Positions 1-8,190 of a DNA stretch of 64,000 nucleotides are shown here, in pieces. The DNA is from JAXMDC01 sp046349035. GTDB lineage: Bacteria; Pseudomonadota; Alphaproteobacteria; Rhizobiales; Kaistiaceae. The translations under genes and the position numbers were made by a program. Each line of letters starts with the position of its first letter. Within the stretch, counting starts at the first letter, position 1. The notes under the pieces were generated by a model that saw only the letters and a list, made by a program, of their open reading frames with translations, was not told the DNA's origin and did no database searches. The stretch lies in the NCBI GenBank assembly GCA_046349035.1, contig JAXMDC010000007.1:4468-68467 (forward strand), given 5' to 3'.

Positions 1-1023
1 GGAGAACTCCAGCGACCCCAGCGGGCGGAACTTCTCGGGGATCGGCGCCCAGGCGAACATCGAGGCCCGCGGCGGCGGGATCGTCCAGCCGGCCCGGCCG
101 AAACTGTCGACCAAGGCATCGCGCCGGCGCTTATAGACCTCGCGCATCTCGGCGATGCAGTCCTGCGGCCCGTTGAGGGCAGCGGCGGCGGCCACCTGAA
201 TGGGGGTGAAAGCGCCGTAGTCGAGGTAGGATTTGACCCGCGCCAGCGCCGCGATCAGCCGCTCGTTGCCGACGGCAAAGCCCATCCGCCAGCCGGCCAT
301 CGAGAAGGTTTTCGACATCGAGGTGAACTCGACGGCGACGTCGATCGCCCCCGGCACCTGCAGCACCGACGGCGGCGGCTCGCCCTCGAAGAAGATCTCC
401 GAATAGGCAAGGTCGGACAGGACGATGAGGTCGTTTCGCCGGGCGAAGGTGACGAGGTCGCGATAGAAGTCGAGTTCGGCGACGGCAGCGGTCGGGTTGG
501 ACGGGAAGCAGACGACGACGGCAATCGGCCGGGGGATCGAATGGGCGACGGCGCGCTCGAGGGCGCGGAAATAGTCCTCGTTCGGTTCCGCCGGCAGCGA
601 ACGGATCACGCCGCCCGCCATCAGGAAGCCGAAGGCGTGGATCGGGTAGGAGGGGTTCGGGCAGAGGATCACGTCGCCGGGGGCGGTGATCGCCTGCGCC
701 ATGTTGGCGAAGCCCTCTTTGGAGCCGAGCGTCGCCACCACTTCGCGGTCGGGATCGAGCTTCACGCCGAAACGGCGCTCGTAATAGGCGGCCTGCGCCC
801 GCCGGAGGCCCTTGATGCCGCGCGAGGCGGAGTAGCCGTGCGTGTCGGGCCGCTGCGCGGTCTCGACCAGCTTCTCCACCACATGCGCCGGCGTCGGCAG
901 GTCGGGATTGCCCATCCCTAGATCGACGATGTCGGCGCCGGCGGCGCGCGCGCTCGCCTTGAGCTTGTTCACCTGCTCGAAGACGTAAGGCGGAAGTCGC
1001 CGGACCCGGTGGAAATCGCTCAT
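1..1023 (-). CDS. class I/II aminotransferase (LL-diaminopimelate/alanine aminotransferase-like), 3' end cut by window
   Basis: A PLP-dependent fold-type I aminotransferase that starts at ATG 1023 on the minus strand and runs off the left edge after 341 codons. The N-terminus MSDFHRVRRLPPYVFEQVN, the motif DLGMGNPDLPTP and the PLP-lysine segment SMSKTFSMAGWRMGF are typical of the group annotated as LL-diaminopimelate aminotransferase or alanine-synthesising transaminase. The nearby asparagine motif (CFPSNPT) and YSEIFF are also present. The substrate cannot be fixed from sequence; in alphaproteobacteria this gene often lies before homoserine dehydrogenase, which would be beyond the edge. The ribosome binding site is weak. 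The lipoprotein gene upstream is on the same strand, 55 bases away. Confidence 0.88.
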   Translation of the reverse strand, partial: MSDFHRVRRLPPYVFEQVNKLKASARAAGADIVDLGMGNPDLPTPAHVVEKLVETAQRPDTHGYSASRGIKGLRRAQAAYYERRFGVKLDPDREVVATLGSKEGFANMAQAITAPGDVILCPNPSYPIHAFGFLMAGGVIRSLPAEPNEDYFRALERAVAHSIPRPIAVVVCFPSNPTAAVAELDFYRDLVTFARRNDLIVLSDLAYSEIFFEGEPPPSVLQVPGAIDVAVEFTSMSKTFSMAGWRMGFAVGNERLIAALARVKSYLDYGAFTPIQVAAAAALNGPQDCIAEMREVYKRRRDALVDSFGRAGWTIPPPRASMFAWAPIPEKFRPLGSLEFS

Positions 1024-1078
1024 CTCGATACCGACTGTCTCAGTTTGGCAGGACTAAACCAGACTCCGCCACCCCGGC

Positions 1079-1453
1079 TCAAGGGCAGCCTCTCGGCTTC
1101 GGCTGTCCGGGCGCCACCCGGCAGGCCAGCTCGGCCTTGGCCGCCGCCGCCTGAGCCGCTCCCCGGCTCTGCAGCGCGGCGGCCGAGCGGCTCATCGCCG
1201 CCACCGCGGCGGTGCCGCCGGCCCGGGCTCGCGCCGTCTCGCCGAGGCTCCGCACCCGCGCCGCCTCGGCTGCCGCCTCGTCCGGCGTCATCAGATGCCC
1301 GGCCGGCGTTGCCGGCGCCTCGTTGATATTGGGATAGGGTGCCGGCGACAGCGCGGCTGTGCGGTCGGGCCCGACCGCACCGCCGAGGCAGCCGGCTAGC
1401 AGGCCGCAAGCGGCCGCCGCCAACACTCCCGATAGTCCCCTGCCAGCCTTCAC
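1079..1453 (-). CDS. small predicted lipoprotein, function unknown
   Basis: A 124-residue protein with a short basic N-terminus, a hydrophobic stretch and the lipobox LLAGC, so it is probably exported and lipid-anchored. I chose GTG 1453 because GGAGG lies exactly seven bases upstream and this gives a compact signal peptide (MKAGRGLSGVLAAAACGLLAGC). The frame also stays open to 1507, but that start would put a long charged extension before the signal. The mature part is Ala/Arg-rich with a helical middle and the motif ELACRVAPGQPKPRGCP near the C-terminus. I do not recognise a family. It may be co-transcribed with the downstream aminotransferase. Confidence 0.6.
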   Translation of the reverse strand: MKAGRGLSGVLAAAACGLLAGCLGGAVGPDRTAALSPAPYPNINEAPATPAGHLMTPDEAAAEAARVRSLGETARARAGGTAAVAAMSRSAAALQSRGAAQAAAAKAELACRVAPGQPKPRGCP

Positions 1454-1629
1454 AACCCAGCCTCCGTGCGCCCTCCGGCGAATCGTCGCATCGCGCAGTG
1501 TAACCAATCGGTTAACCCTCGCCCGGCGAAAGCAATTATCTTCACGCTTCCTTCGCGGAATACCACTTATGGCTCCATTATGTCGAAAGCGCGGGACTTT
1601 GTCGCCGAGCCGATGAGGGGAGTCGCTCC

Positions 1630-3432
1630 GTGAGCCCGGGCGACAACGGCGGCGCTTGGCCGCTTTTCGGCCTCTTCCGCGACCCTGAGGCGCTGTCGCG
1701 CAACCTTGCGCGGCTCATGGCCGAGGGCAGCCGCGCCGCGGCGACTTGGCTCGCCGGCCAATCGGCGAAGTCGCAGCAGAGCCTGGCCGAGGAGATCGGC
1801 CTTGTCGTCAAGACACTGAAAGAGGTCAGCGACTACTGGCTCTCCGACCCCGCTCGTGCCGCCGAAGCCCAGCGCCGCCTGATGTCGCTGCAATTTGCGC
1901 TCTGGACCGCGACCTGGAGCCGCTCGATGGGGCTGACCTCGCCCTACGCGGCATCGGCGCCGCGCGACAAGCGCTTCGCCGATCCGGAATGGGCGGCCAA
2001 CCCCGTCTATTCCTGGCTGCGGGAGGCCTACGACGCCGTCACCGCTTGGGCGACCGGCCTCGTCGCCGACGCAGTTCTCGACGCCGACACCAAGCGGCGC
2101 GCCGAATTCTATGTCCGCCAAATCGCCGCGGCCTTGTCGCCGTCGAATTTCCCCTTCGCCAATCCAGAGGTGCTACGCGCCACCGCCGCCTCGAACGGCG
2201 AGAACCTGGTGCGCGGCGCCCACATGCTGGCCGAGGACCTCGAGGCCGGGAAAGGCGAACTGAAGCTTCGCCAGACCGACACCTCGGGCTTCGAGCTCGG
2301 CCGCGACATCGCCGCCACGCCCGGCAAGGTGATCCACCAGAACGCCCTCTGCCAACTGATCCAATACCAGCCGGCGACGGCGACCGTGGCCAAGCTGCCG
2401 CTCCTCATCGTCCCGCCGTGGATCAACAAGTACTATGTGCTCGACCTGACACCGGAGAAATCCTTCGTCCGCTGGGCGGTCGAGCAGGGTCACACCGTTT
2501 TCATCGTCTCCTGGGTCAACCCCGACGCTTCGCACGCGGCGATGGACTGGGGCGACTACATGCGGCTCGGCATCTTGGAGTCGCTCGACGTGATGGCCAA
2601 GGCGACCGGCGAGAAGCGCGCCAACGTCGCCGGCTACTGCGTCGGCGGGACGCTCCTCGCCGTCACCCTCGCTTATCTCGCCGCCAAGGGCGACAAGCGC
2701 ATCGCCTCAGCGACGCTGATGGCGACACAGGTGGACTTCCGCGAAGCCGGCGACCTCAAGGTCTTCGCCGATGCCGAGCAGATCGCCATCGTCGAGGAGC
2801 GGATGGAAAAGCGCGGCTACCTCGAAGGCAAGGATATGGCGCTCGCCTTCAACATGCTGCGGCCGAACGATCTGATCTGGCCGAATGTCGTCAACACCTA
2901 CCTCCTCGGCAAGCAGCCGACCGCCTTCGACCTCCTTTACTGGAACGCCGATGCGACCCGCATGCCGGCGGCCAATCACAGCTTTTATCTGCGTAGCTGC
3001 TACCTGAATAACAGCGTCGCCAAGGGCGACGTCGTCATCGACGGCGTCGCCATCGACATCGGCCGGATCGCCGTCCCGGTCTATTGCCTCGCCGCTGCCG
3101 ACGACCACATCGCTCCGCCGACTTCGGTGTATGTCGGCGCCAGGCTGTTCGGCGGGCCGGTGACCTTCGTTCTCGCTGGTGCCGGCCATATCGCCGGCGT
3201 GATGAACGGACCGGCGCGCAACAAGTACCAGTACTGGACCGACGGCGACGCCCGCGCTTCCGCTCTCGACGGCTGGCGCCGCACCGCCGCCGAGCACCCC
3301 GGTTCGTGGTGGACGCATTGGCAGACATGGATCGGCGGACTCGACGGCCGCAGCGCCAAGGCCCGCCGGATCGGCGCGCGCGTCAAGCCGATCGAGGACG
3401 CTCCTGGTTCTTACGTCCGCGTGAAGGCCTGA
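1630..3432 (+). CDS. phaC: class I poly(3-hydroxyalkanoate) synthase
   Basis: Polymerises (R)-3-hydroxyacyl-CoA into polyhydroxyalkanoate storage granules. At 600 residues it has the length of class I synthases. The lipase-like box GYCVGG carries the nucleophile Cys337. The rest of the triad is visible as Asp492 in ADDHIAPP and His520 in GAGHIAG. The N-terminal part also has class I features (SPSNFPFANPEVL, GENLVRG). The start is GTG 1630, with GAGGGG/GGGGAG seven to ten bases upstream; an ATG at 1613 is out of frame. No phaA, phaB, phaR or phasin gene is adjacent, so the monomer-supply genes must lie elsewhere. Confidence 0.96.
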   Translation: MSPGDNGGAWPLFGLFRDPEALSRNLARLMAEGSRAAATWLAGQSAKSQQSLAEEIGLVVKTLKEVSDYWLSDPARAAEAQRRLMSLQFALWTATWSRSMGLTSPYAASAPRDKRFADPEWAANPVYSWLREAYDAVTAWATGLVADAVLDADTKRRAEFYVRQIAAALSPSNFPFANPEVLRATAASNGENLVRGAHMLAEDLEAGKGELKLRQTDTSGFELGRDIAATPGKVIHQNALCQLIQYQPATATVAKLPLLIVPPWINKYYVLDLTPEKSFVRWAVEQGHTVFIVSWVNPDASHAAMDWGDYMRLGILESLDVMAKATGEKRANVAGYCVGGTLLAVTLAYLAAKGDKRIASATLMATQVDFREAGDLKVFADAEQIAIVEERMEKRGYLEGKDMALAFNMLRPNDLIWPNVVNTYLLGKQPTAFDLLYWNADATRMPAANHSFYLRSCYLNNSVAKGDVVIDGVAIDIGRIAVPVYCLAAADDHIAPPTSVYVGARLFGGPVTFVLAGAGHIAGVMNGPARNKYQYWTDGDARASALDGWRRTAAEHPGSWWTHWQTWIGGLDGRSAKARRIGARVKPIEDAPGSYVRVKA

Positions 3433-3448
3433 CGCTCAACGCACGCTC

Positions 3449-3469
3449 GCGCGGCTTTGAACGCCGCGC
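3449..3469 (+). terminator. possible hairpin terminator after phaC
   Basis: GCGCGGC and GCCGCGC form a seven-base-pair stem around the loop TTTGAAC, 17 bases after the phaC stop. There is only a short T run (CCTTTGA) after it, so this is a weak candidate. Confidence 0.35.
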
Positions 3470-3564
3470 TCCTTTGAAACCGAAGGGCAGGTCAGTGCAT
3501 AGCTTGTCGAAGCGCAAGCCGTAGGACTAGGTTGCGCCCGCAACTTCTTCGGGGAAGTTTTCAC

Positions 3565-4527
3565 ATGATCGATATCAATCGCTTCCGCGCCCCCGGCATC
3601 GGCGGCGCCATTCTGGCGGCAGCCGCCGTCGCATTTGCTTCGCTCACGCTGACAACCGGCGGCCAAGCGCAGAACGCCAATGCCGCCCTGGTCGCCCGCG
3701 GCGACTACATCGTCAACTCTCTGGCCGCTTGCGCCAACTGCCACACGCCGAAGAACCCCGACGGCAGCCCGATCAAGGGCAAGGAATTCGCCGGCGGCTT
3801 CCCGTTCAACGATCCAGTCCTCGGTACCGTTTATGCGCGCAACCTGACGCCCGACAAGGACACTGGTATCGGCTCGTGGACCGATGCCCAGGTCATGACC
3901 GCATTCCGCACCGGCAAGAACAAGGAGGGCGAGGTGCTGATGCCGCCGATGCCCTTCCCGCGCTATAACAACATGTCGGACGACGACGCCAAAGCGGTTG
4001 TGGCCTATCTGCGGTCGCTGCCGGCAGTACGCAACGAAGTCCCGGCGGACCGGCTGAAGGTGCCGCGCGGCCAGGCGCTGCCGCCGGCCAAGGGCACGCC
4101 CGCGCCCCGTCGCGCCGCCACCGCGGCCTACGGCAAGTACCTGTTGACGGCGATCAGCGAGTGCCTGGACTGCCACTCGACGCCCGGCCCGAACGGCATC
4201 CCCGACTATGCCAAGCATCTCGGTGCCGGCGGCTTCCTGATCGATGCCGGTCCGATCAAGCAACTCAGCGCCAATATCACGCCGGACAAGAAGACCGGCA
4301 TAGGCAGTTGGACCGATGCAGAGATCAAGCGCGCCATCACTCAGGGCATTAGCAAGAGCGTTACGTGGCCCCTCTTCCCGATAATGCCGATGGACTACTA
4401 CAAGACCATGACGCCGGACGATCTCAACGCCGTCGTCGCTTACCTCCACACGATACCGGCAGTCGCCAACGATGTGCCGCGCAAGGACTGGCGGCCTCCG
4501 CCTCCCCCGGCCACCCCGGCCCGTTAA
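3565..4527 (+). CDS. di-haem c-type cytochrome (alcohol/sugar dehydrogenase cytochrome subunit-like)
   Basis: A 320-residue periplasmic electron carrier. A signal peptide (cleavage probably after GGQAQ) precedes two homologous cytochrome domains. The first haem site is C56-ANC-H60 and the second C200-LDC-H204. Each domain ends with a methionine-rich axial region (MPPMPFPRY, IMPMDYY) and a copy of the motif NxTPDKxTGIGSWTDA, a clear internal duplication. The family feeds electrons from PQQ/molybdo/flavo dehydrogenases to the respiratory chain; no partner is adjacent. I chose ATG 3565 (GGGGAAG upstream, good signal peptide) over the longer frame start at 3532. The C-terminus is proline-rich (PPPPPATPAR). 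Confidence 0.9.
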   Translation: MIDINRFRAPGIGGAILAAAAVAFASLTLTTGGQAQNANAALVARGDYIVNSLAACANCHTPKNPDGSPIKGKEFAGGFPFNDPVLGTVYARNLTPDKDTGIGSWTDAQVMTAFRTGKNKEGEVLMPPMPFPRYNNMSDDDAKAVVAYLRSLPAVRNEVPADRLKVPRGQALPPAKGTPAPRRAATAAYGKYLLTAISECLDCHSTPGPNGIPDYAKHLGAGGFLIDAGPIKQLSANITPDKKTGIGSWTDAEIKRAITQGISKSVTWPLFPIMPMDYYKTMTPDDLNAVVAYLHTIPAVANDVPRKDWRPPPPPATPAR

Positions 4528-4541
4528 GCGAAGCTCAAGGC

Positions 4542-4568
4542 AGCGGGCCGCCTCGGGCGGTCCGCTTT
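4542..4568 (+). terminator. intrinsic terminator between convergent genes
   Basis: AGCGGGCCGCC and GGCGGTCCGCT pair over 11 positions (one G-T) around a TCG loop, 15 bases after the cytochrome stop, followed by TTTC. It lies exactly between two converging genes and could serve both, though the T run is short. Confidence 0.6.
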
Positions 4569-5764
4569 CACCCCTCGCCCAAGGCCGCCGCGATGTCGGC
4601 GATGAGGTCGGCCGGATCCTCCAGACCGACCGCTAGACGGATGGCGCCCCGCGCCGCCTCGCCGGGGCGGCGCGACAAGCGAGCGTGGCTGACATTTCCG
4701 CCGCCGCCGAACAGGCGGAGCGAGCCGAGGAAGCGCTCGGCGGCATCGGCGCCGCCGCGAAGGCCGAAAGTCATCACGGCACCGCCGCCTTCCGGCGAAT
4801 AGCGCAGGCCGAGCGCGTGGTAGCGGTCGCCGAGAAGGCCGCGATAGGCGAGGTTCGCCACTTCCGGCCGCCCAGCCAAGTACTTCGCGACCGCGAGGGC
4901 GCTCTCGGAAGCGCGGCGCATCCGGAGCGGCAGCGTCTCCAGCCCCGATGCGACCGCCGCCGCCGCGCTTTTGCTGAGCGGAGCGCCGTAGCCCCGCTCG
5001 GCCATCAGGCGGACCGCAGCAGCGAGTTCGAAATTGGCCGCAAGGTCGGTGAGACTCGCCCCGCCGAGCTCTGCGACGCCCTCGCCGATCAGCACATAGC
5101 GTCCGCTGCGCCCCCAGTCGAACGTGCCGCCGTCGATCAGCGCACCGAACTGGCTACTGCCGCCAAGCCGTTCCGCCGAGAGGTGAAGCACCGCGTCGGC
5201 GCCTGCCGCCAGCGGGCGCGCCAGTGCCGGCGTCGCCGCGGTATTGTCGACGATAAGCGGGACTTGCGCGCGCCGAGCGATCTCGCCAAGCGCGGTGACG
5301 TCGGCGACCGCGCCGTCTTCATCGGCGATCGAACTGACGAGGATCGCCTGGGTGCGCGGTGAGACCAGGCGAGCAACGGCCTCCGGCTGATCGGGGTCGG
5401 TTGACCTCAGCGTCCATCGCCCGGCGGCGGTGTCGCGCCCAACCCGCACGAGCCGGCTGTCGGCGTCCGCATCGGCGACAATCGCCTCGTCGCCTTCGCG
5501 CAGCAAGGCGGCGAGCAGCGCCGCAAGGCAGCCGACGCCGGTCGAGAACGAGACGGCCGCGCTACCGCCTTCCAATGCCGCGAGCCGCTCCTCCAGGCGG
5601 GCCGCGGCCGGCAGCTGTGATCGAGTCAGGCGGAGCGCCGGATCGGCCGCCCGCGGCCCATCCCTTCGCTCAACCGCCCCGGCAAAGACCGAGCCGCTGT
5701 GAACCGCCAGCGTCGAGAGGCGCGGTCCGCCTAGTCCCCGGTCGATGCTTTCGATCCCGTTCAC
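4568..5764 (-). CDS. Cys/Met-metabolism PLP-enzyme family protein lacking the catalytic lysine
   Basis: A 398-residue protein of the O-acetyl/O-succinylhomoserine sulfhydrylase and cystathionine gamma-synthase family. Family features kept are LSTLAVHSG at the N-terminus, LEERLAALEGG, the Asp of VDNTAATP, ADAVLH and GALIDGGTFDW. The Schiff-base lysine normally sits four residues after that His (HSxTK); here the segment is HLSAERLGG, with Glu198 (codon GAA, 5173-5171) in its place. The usual YSR..NPT active-site segment and the YGGTYNLF phosphate loop are also unrecognisable (ALRLTRSQLPAA; DADADSRLV). The frame is intact, so this looks like a maintained pseudoenzyme rather than a decayed gene. 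Start GTG 5764 has GGGAG/GAGAG upstream and fits the family N-terminus; the frame is open back to ATG 5842. Confidence 0.82.
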   Translation of the reverse strand: MNGIESIDRGLGGPRLSTLAVHSGSVFAGAVERRDGPRAADPALRLTRSQLPAAARLEERLAALEGGSAAVSFSTGVGCLAALLAALLREGDEAIVADADADSRLVRVGRDTAAGRWTLRSTDPDQPEAVARLVSPRTQAILVSSIADEDGAVADVTALGEIARRAQVPLIVDNTAATPALARPLAAGADAVLHLSAERLGGSSQFGALIDGGTFDWGRSGRYVLIGEGVAELGGASLTDLAANFELAAAVRLMAERGYGAPLSKSAAAAVASGLETLPLRMRRASESALAVAKYLAGRPEVANLAYRGLLGDRYHALGLRYSPEGGGAVMTFGLRGGADAAERFLGSLRLFGGGGNVSHARLSRRPGEAARGAIRLAVGLEDPADLIADIAAALGEG

Positions 5765-6150
5765 GTCGCTCTCCCAAACTTCCCGCGGTTGATACCACGC
5801 AGGAGCGAGGGCCGCAGCGGCCGAAAGGAGCGCGCCACGCATTGGCCCTCAAAGTTCGAGTGGCCGCCGTCTTCCCTCATCGAGTCGCCCGGCTCGCCCT
5901 TCCCCTCGGGCACCTCTGCCGCAAGCGGTCTGCATCGAGCCCCTCTACGGTATCCGAATACCGCTAACCCAAGACCTTGAAATTCCGCGTCTTTTCGATG
6001 AGAAATTGCTTGCATCGGCAGACCCTCGCGGATACTTCTGCCGCAACTGAGGAGGCTCCGCCGCAGCGCGTCGCCGTCTCGCGCGGAAACTCATCTCCGC
6101 CAAGAGCTTCAGAACGGCATTTTTGGCGAATACGGCATCTGGCAATGACC
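5765..6150. other. 386-base divergent intergenic region
   Basis: No gene is supported here. It must hold the start signals for the minus-strand PLP-family gene and the plus-strand rplM-rpsI unit. A small hairpin (CGGTAT-CCGA-ATACCG, 5948-5963) and a TTGAAA hexamer at 5977 are visible, but I cannot pair the hexamer with a convincing -10. GAGGAGG at about 6050 is not followed by a start codon at the right distance. I looked for a SAM-II-like pattern and saw none. Confidence 0.5.
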
Positions 6151-6615
6151 ATGTCCACCTATTCCATGAAGACCGCAGAGGTCGACAAGAAGTGGGTGCT
6201 GATTGACGCCGACGGGCTAGTCGTCGGTCGCCTGGCAGCACTGGTAGCGCTTCGCCTGCGCGGCAAGCACCGCCCGAATTTCACCCCGCACATCGATTGC
6301 GGCGACAATGTCGTCGTCATCAACGCCGCCAAGGCAGTGCTGACCGGCGATAAGGTCAACAAGAAGACCTATTACTGGCACACTGGCTTCATCGGCGGCA
6401 TCAAGGAGCGCACCGCCCGCCAGATCCTCGAGGGCAAGTTCCCGGAGCGCATCCTGGAGAAGGCTGTGCAGCGCATGCTGCCGCGCGGGCCGCTCGGACG
6501 CCGTCAGTTGAAGAACCTCAAGGTCTATCCCGCCGCCGAGCACCCCCACGCTGCCCAGCAGCCTGAGGCTCTGGATGTTCGTGCCCTCAGCCCCAAGAAC
6601 GCGAGGAGTGCCTGA
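6151..6615 (+). CDS. rplM: 50S ribosomal protein L13
   Basis: A 154-residue large-subunit protein, an early assembly protein on 23S rRNA. Recognised by VDKKWVLIDADGLVVGRLA, LRGKHRPNF, CGDNVVVINA, HTGFIGGIKERTA and the C-terminal MLPRGPLGRRQLKNLKVY.AEHPH.AQQPE. Start ATG 6151 gives MSTYSMKTAEVDKKW, matching alphaproteobacterial L13; ATGs at 6145 and 6166 are in the same frame and the frame is open further upstream, so the start rests on family alignment, not on a strong ribosome binding site. It is followed after two bases by rpsI in the universally common rplM-rpsI operon. Confidence 0.96.
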   Translation: MSTYSMKTAEVDKKWVLIDADGLVVGRLAALVALRLRGKHRPNFTPHIDCGDNVVVINAAKAVLTGDKVNKKTYYWHTGFIGGIKERTARQILEGKFPERILEKAVQRMLPRGPLGRRQLKNLKVYPAAEHPHAAQQPEALDVRALSPKNARSA

Positions 6616-6617
6616 GC

Positions 6618-7088
6618 ATGGCCGATCTGCAGTCGCTTCAGGCTCTTGCCGGCGCGCCAGAGACGCGCACCGCTCCGACCTATGTGCAGAAGCTCGACAA
6701 GCTCGGCCGCGCCTATGCGACCGGCCGGCGCAAGGACGCCGTCGCCCGGGTTTGGGTACGGCGCGGCAATGGGCGCATCGTCATCAACGATAAGGACTTC
6801 GCGCAATATTTCGCCCGGCCCGTGCTGCAGATGATGATCCAGCAGCCCTCGATCGCTGCCAACCGGCGGACCGAGTACGACATCGTCGCCACGGTATCCG
6901 GCGGCGGGCTATCCGGGCAGGCCGGCGCCATCCGCCACGGCATCTCCCGTGCCCTGACCCGCTTCGAGCCGGAACTGCGCGCCATCCTGAAGAAGGGCGG
7001 CTTCCTGACCCGCGACTCGCGAACCGTCGAGCGAAAGAAGTACGGGAAGGCCAAGGCCCGCCGGTCCTTCCAATTCTCCAAGCGCTAG
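6618..7088 (+). CDS. rpsI: 30S ribosomal protein S9
   Basis: A 156-residue small-subunit protein whose C-terminal tail reaches the tRNA site of the ribosome. The N-terminal extension of about 35 residues is usual in alphaproteobacteria. Signature parts are YATGRRKDAVARVWV, GGGLSGQAGAIRHGISRAL and the basic C-terminus RKKYGKAKARRSFQFSKR. The gene starts two bases after the rplM stop and is followed by a strong terminator, so rplM-rpsI form a two-gene unit. Confidence 0.97.
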   Translation: MADLQSLQALAGAPETRTAPTYVQKLDKLGRAYATGRRKDAVARVWVRRGNGRIVINDKDFAQYFARPVLQMMIQQPSIAANRRTEYDIVATVSGGGLSGQAGAIRHGISRALTRFEPELRAILKKGGFLTRDSRTVERKKYGKAKARRSFQFSKR

Positions 7089-7120
7089 CCGCAATCGGCA
7101 GAGTCCTTGGGACGGAACGA

Positions 7121-7152
7121 AAAAAGGCGGGGCAACCCGCCTTTTTCTTTTT
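7121..7152 (+). terminator. strong intrinsic terminator after rpsI
   Basis: AAAAAGGCGGG (7121-7131), loop GCAA, CCCGCCTTTTT (7136-7146), then CTTTTTGG. An 11-base-pair stem with flanking A and T tracts, 33 bases after the rpsI stop; it can act on both strands. Confidence 0.9.
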
Positions 7153-7218
7153 GGGCCAGGTGCCAAGCGAACCCTCACCGTTGCGCCGGCAAGCGCCTCT
7201 CGGCAAATGGGTAGGCAG

Positions 7219-8190
7219 ATGAGCATCGAGCAGAACGGCAAACCGACCGACAACGCCTTCCTCGGCCCGCCGCGCGGCGGCAGCGCCGAGCCGACCTTTG
7301 CCGGAGCACTTTCCTTCATGCGCCGCCGCTACAGCCGCGACCTCGCCGGGGTCGACGTTTGCGTGTGGGGCGTGCCGTTCGACTCCGCCGTCTCCAACCG
7401 CCCCGGCACGCGCTTCGGTCCGCAGGCCATCCGCCGCGCCTCGGCGATCTTCGACGGCGATCCGCAATACCCGTTCGCAGTCGACCCCTTCGCGGCGATG
7501 ACCGTCGTCGACTACGGCGACTGCGGCTTCGACTACGGACATCCGTCTGCCGTTGCCGCGACTGTCGAGCGCGCCGCCGCCGGCATCCTTGCCGCCGGCC
7601 CCGCCCTGTTCACCCTCGGTGGCGACCACTTCGTCACCTACCCGCTGCTGCGGGCTCACGCCGCCAAGCACGGCCCGCTCGGCCTCGTCCAGTTCGACGC
7701 CCACCAGGACACCTGGCCGGACGACGGCGACCGCATCGACCACGGCAGCTTCGTCGGCCGCGCCGTCCGCGAAGGGCTCATCGACCCCGGCCGCTCGATC
7801 CAGATTGGCGTCCGCACCCACGCGCCGGCCGAGCACGGCATCGCCATCCTCTACGCCCACGACGTCGACCGGCTCGGCGTCGGCGGAACCGGCGCAGCTA
7901 TCCGCGAGCGGGTCGGGCGCGGCGCCGCCTACTTGACTTTCGACATCGACGTCCTCGATCCGGCATTCGCCCCGGGCACCGGCACCCCGGTCGCCGGCGG
8001 TCTCACCAGCCGCGAGGCGTTGGCGATCCTCCGCGACCTCGCTCCGCTCGACCTGGTCGGCGGCGACGTGGTCGAGGTCTCGCCGCCCTACGACCATGCC
8101 GACATCACCGCCATTGCTGCCGCCACCGTCGCCATGCATTGGCTCGCCATGCGCTCGCTCAAGCTGAAGAGGGGAAAGCCCCATGCCTGA
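7219..8190 (+). CDS. speB: agmatinase / ureohydrolase family enzyme
   Basis: A manganese-dependent ureohydrolase (agmatinase, arginase or guanidinobutyrase type); the likely reaction is agmatine to putrescine plus urea. All metal-binding motifs are present: GGDHF, DAHQD, and TFDIDVLDPAFAPGTGTPVAGG; the family Glu is in DVVEVSPPYD. Length (323 residues) is normal. ATG 7219 was chosen, giving MSIEQNG; ATG 7207 in the same frame is an alternative. The gene overlaps argC by eight bases, so the two are probably translated together, which ties a putative arginine-derived polyamine step to arginine synthesis. Substrate specificity within the family cannot be told from the sequence alone. Confidence 0.88.
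   Translation: MSIEQNGKPTDNAFLGPPRGGSAEPTFAGALSFMRRRYSRDLAGVDVCVWGVPFDSAVSNRPGTRFGPQAIRRASAIFDGDPQYPFAVDPFAAMTVVDYGDCGFDYGHPSAVAATVERAAAGILAAGPALFTLGGDHFVTYPLLRAHAAKHGPLGLVQFDAHQDTWPDDGDRIDHGSFVGRAVREGLIDPGRSIQIGVRTHAPAEHGIAILYAHDVDRLGVGGTGAAIRERVGRGAAYLTFDIDVLDPAFAPGTGTPVAGGLTSREALAILRDLAPLDLVGGDVVEVSPPYDHADITAIAAATVAMHWLAMRSLKLKRGKPHA

Noticed and set aside
1500..1516. GTAACCAATCGGTTAACC as a CtrA site before the lipoprotein or phaC
   Set aside because: Half-sites do not fit TTAA-N7-TTAA; the first half is out of register.
4568..5764. Frameshift or sequencing error to explain the missing lysine
   Set aside because: The frame is continuous, flanking family residues align exactly and several other active-site segments are altered too, so a single error does not explain it.
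5765..6150. SAM riboswitch before the PLP-family gene
   Set aside because: No SAM-II-like pattern was seen on the minus strand of this gap.
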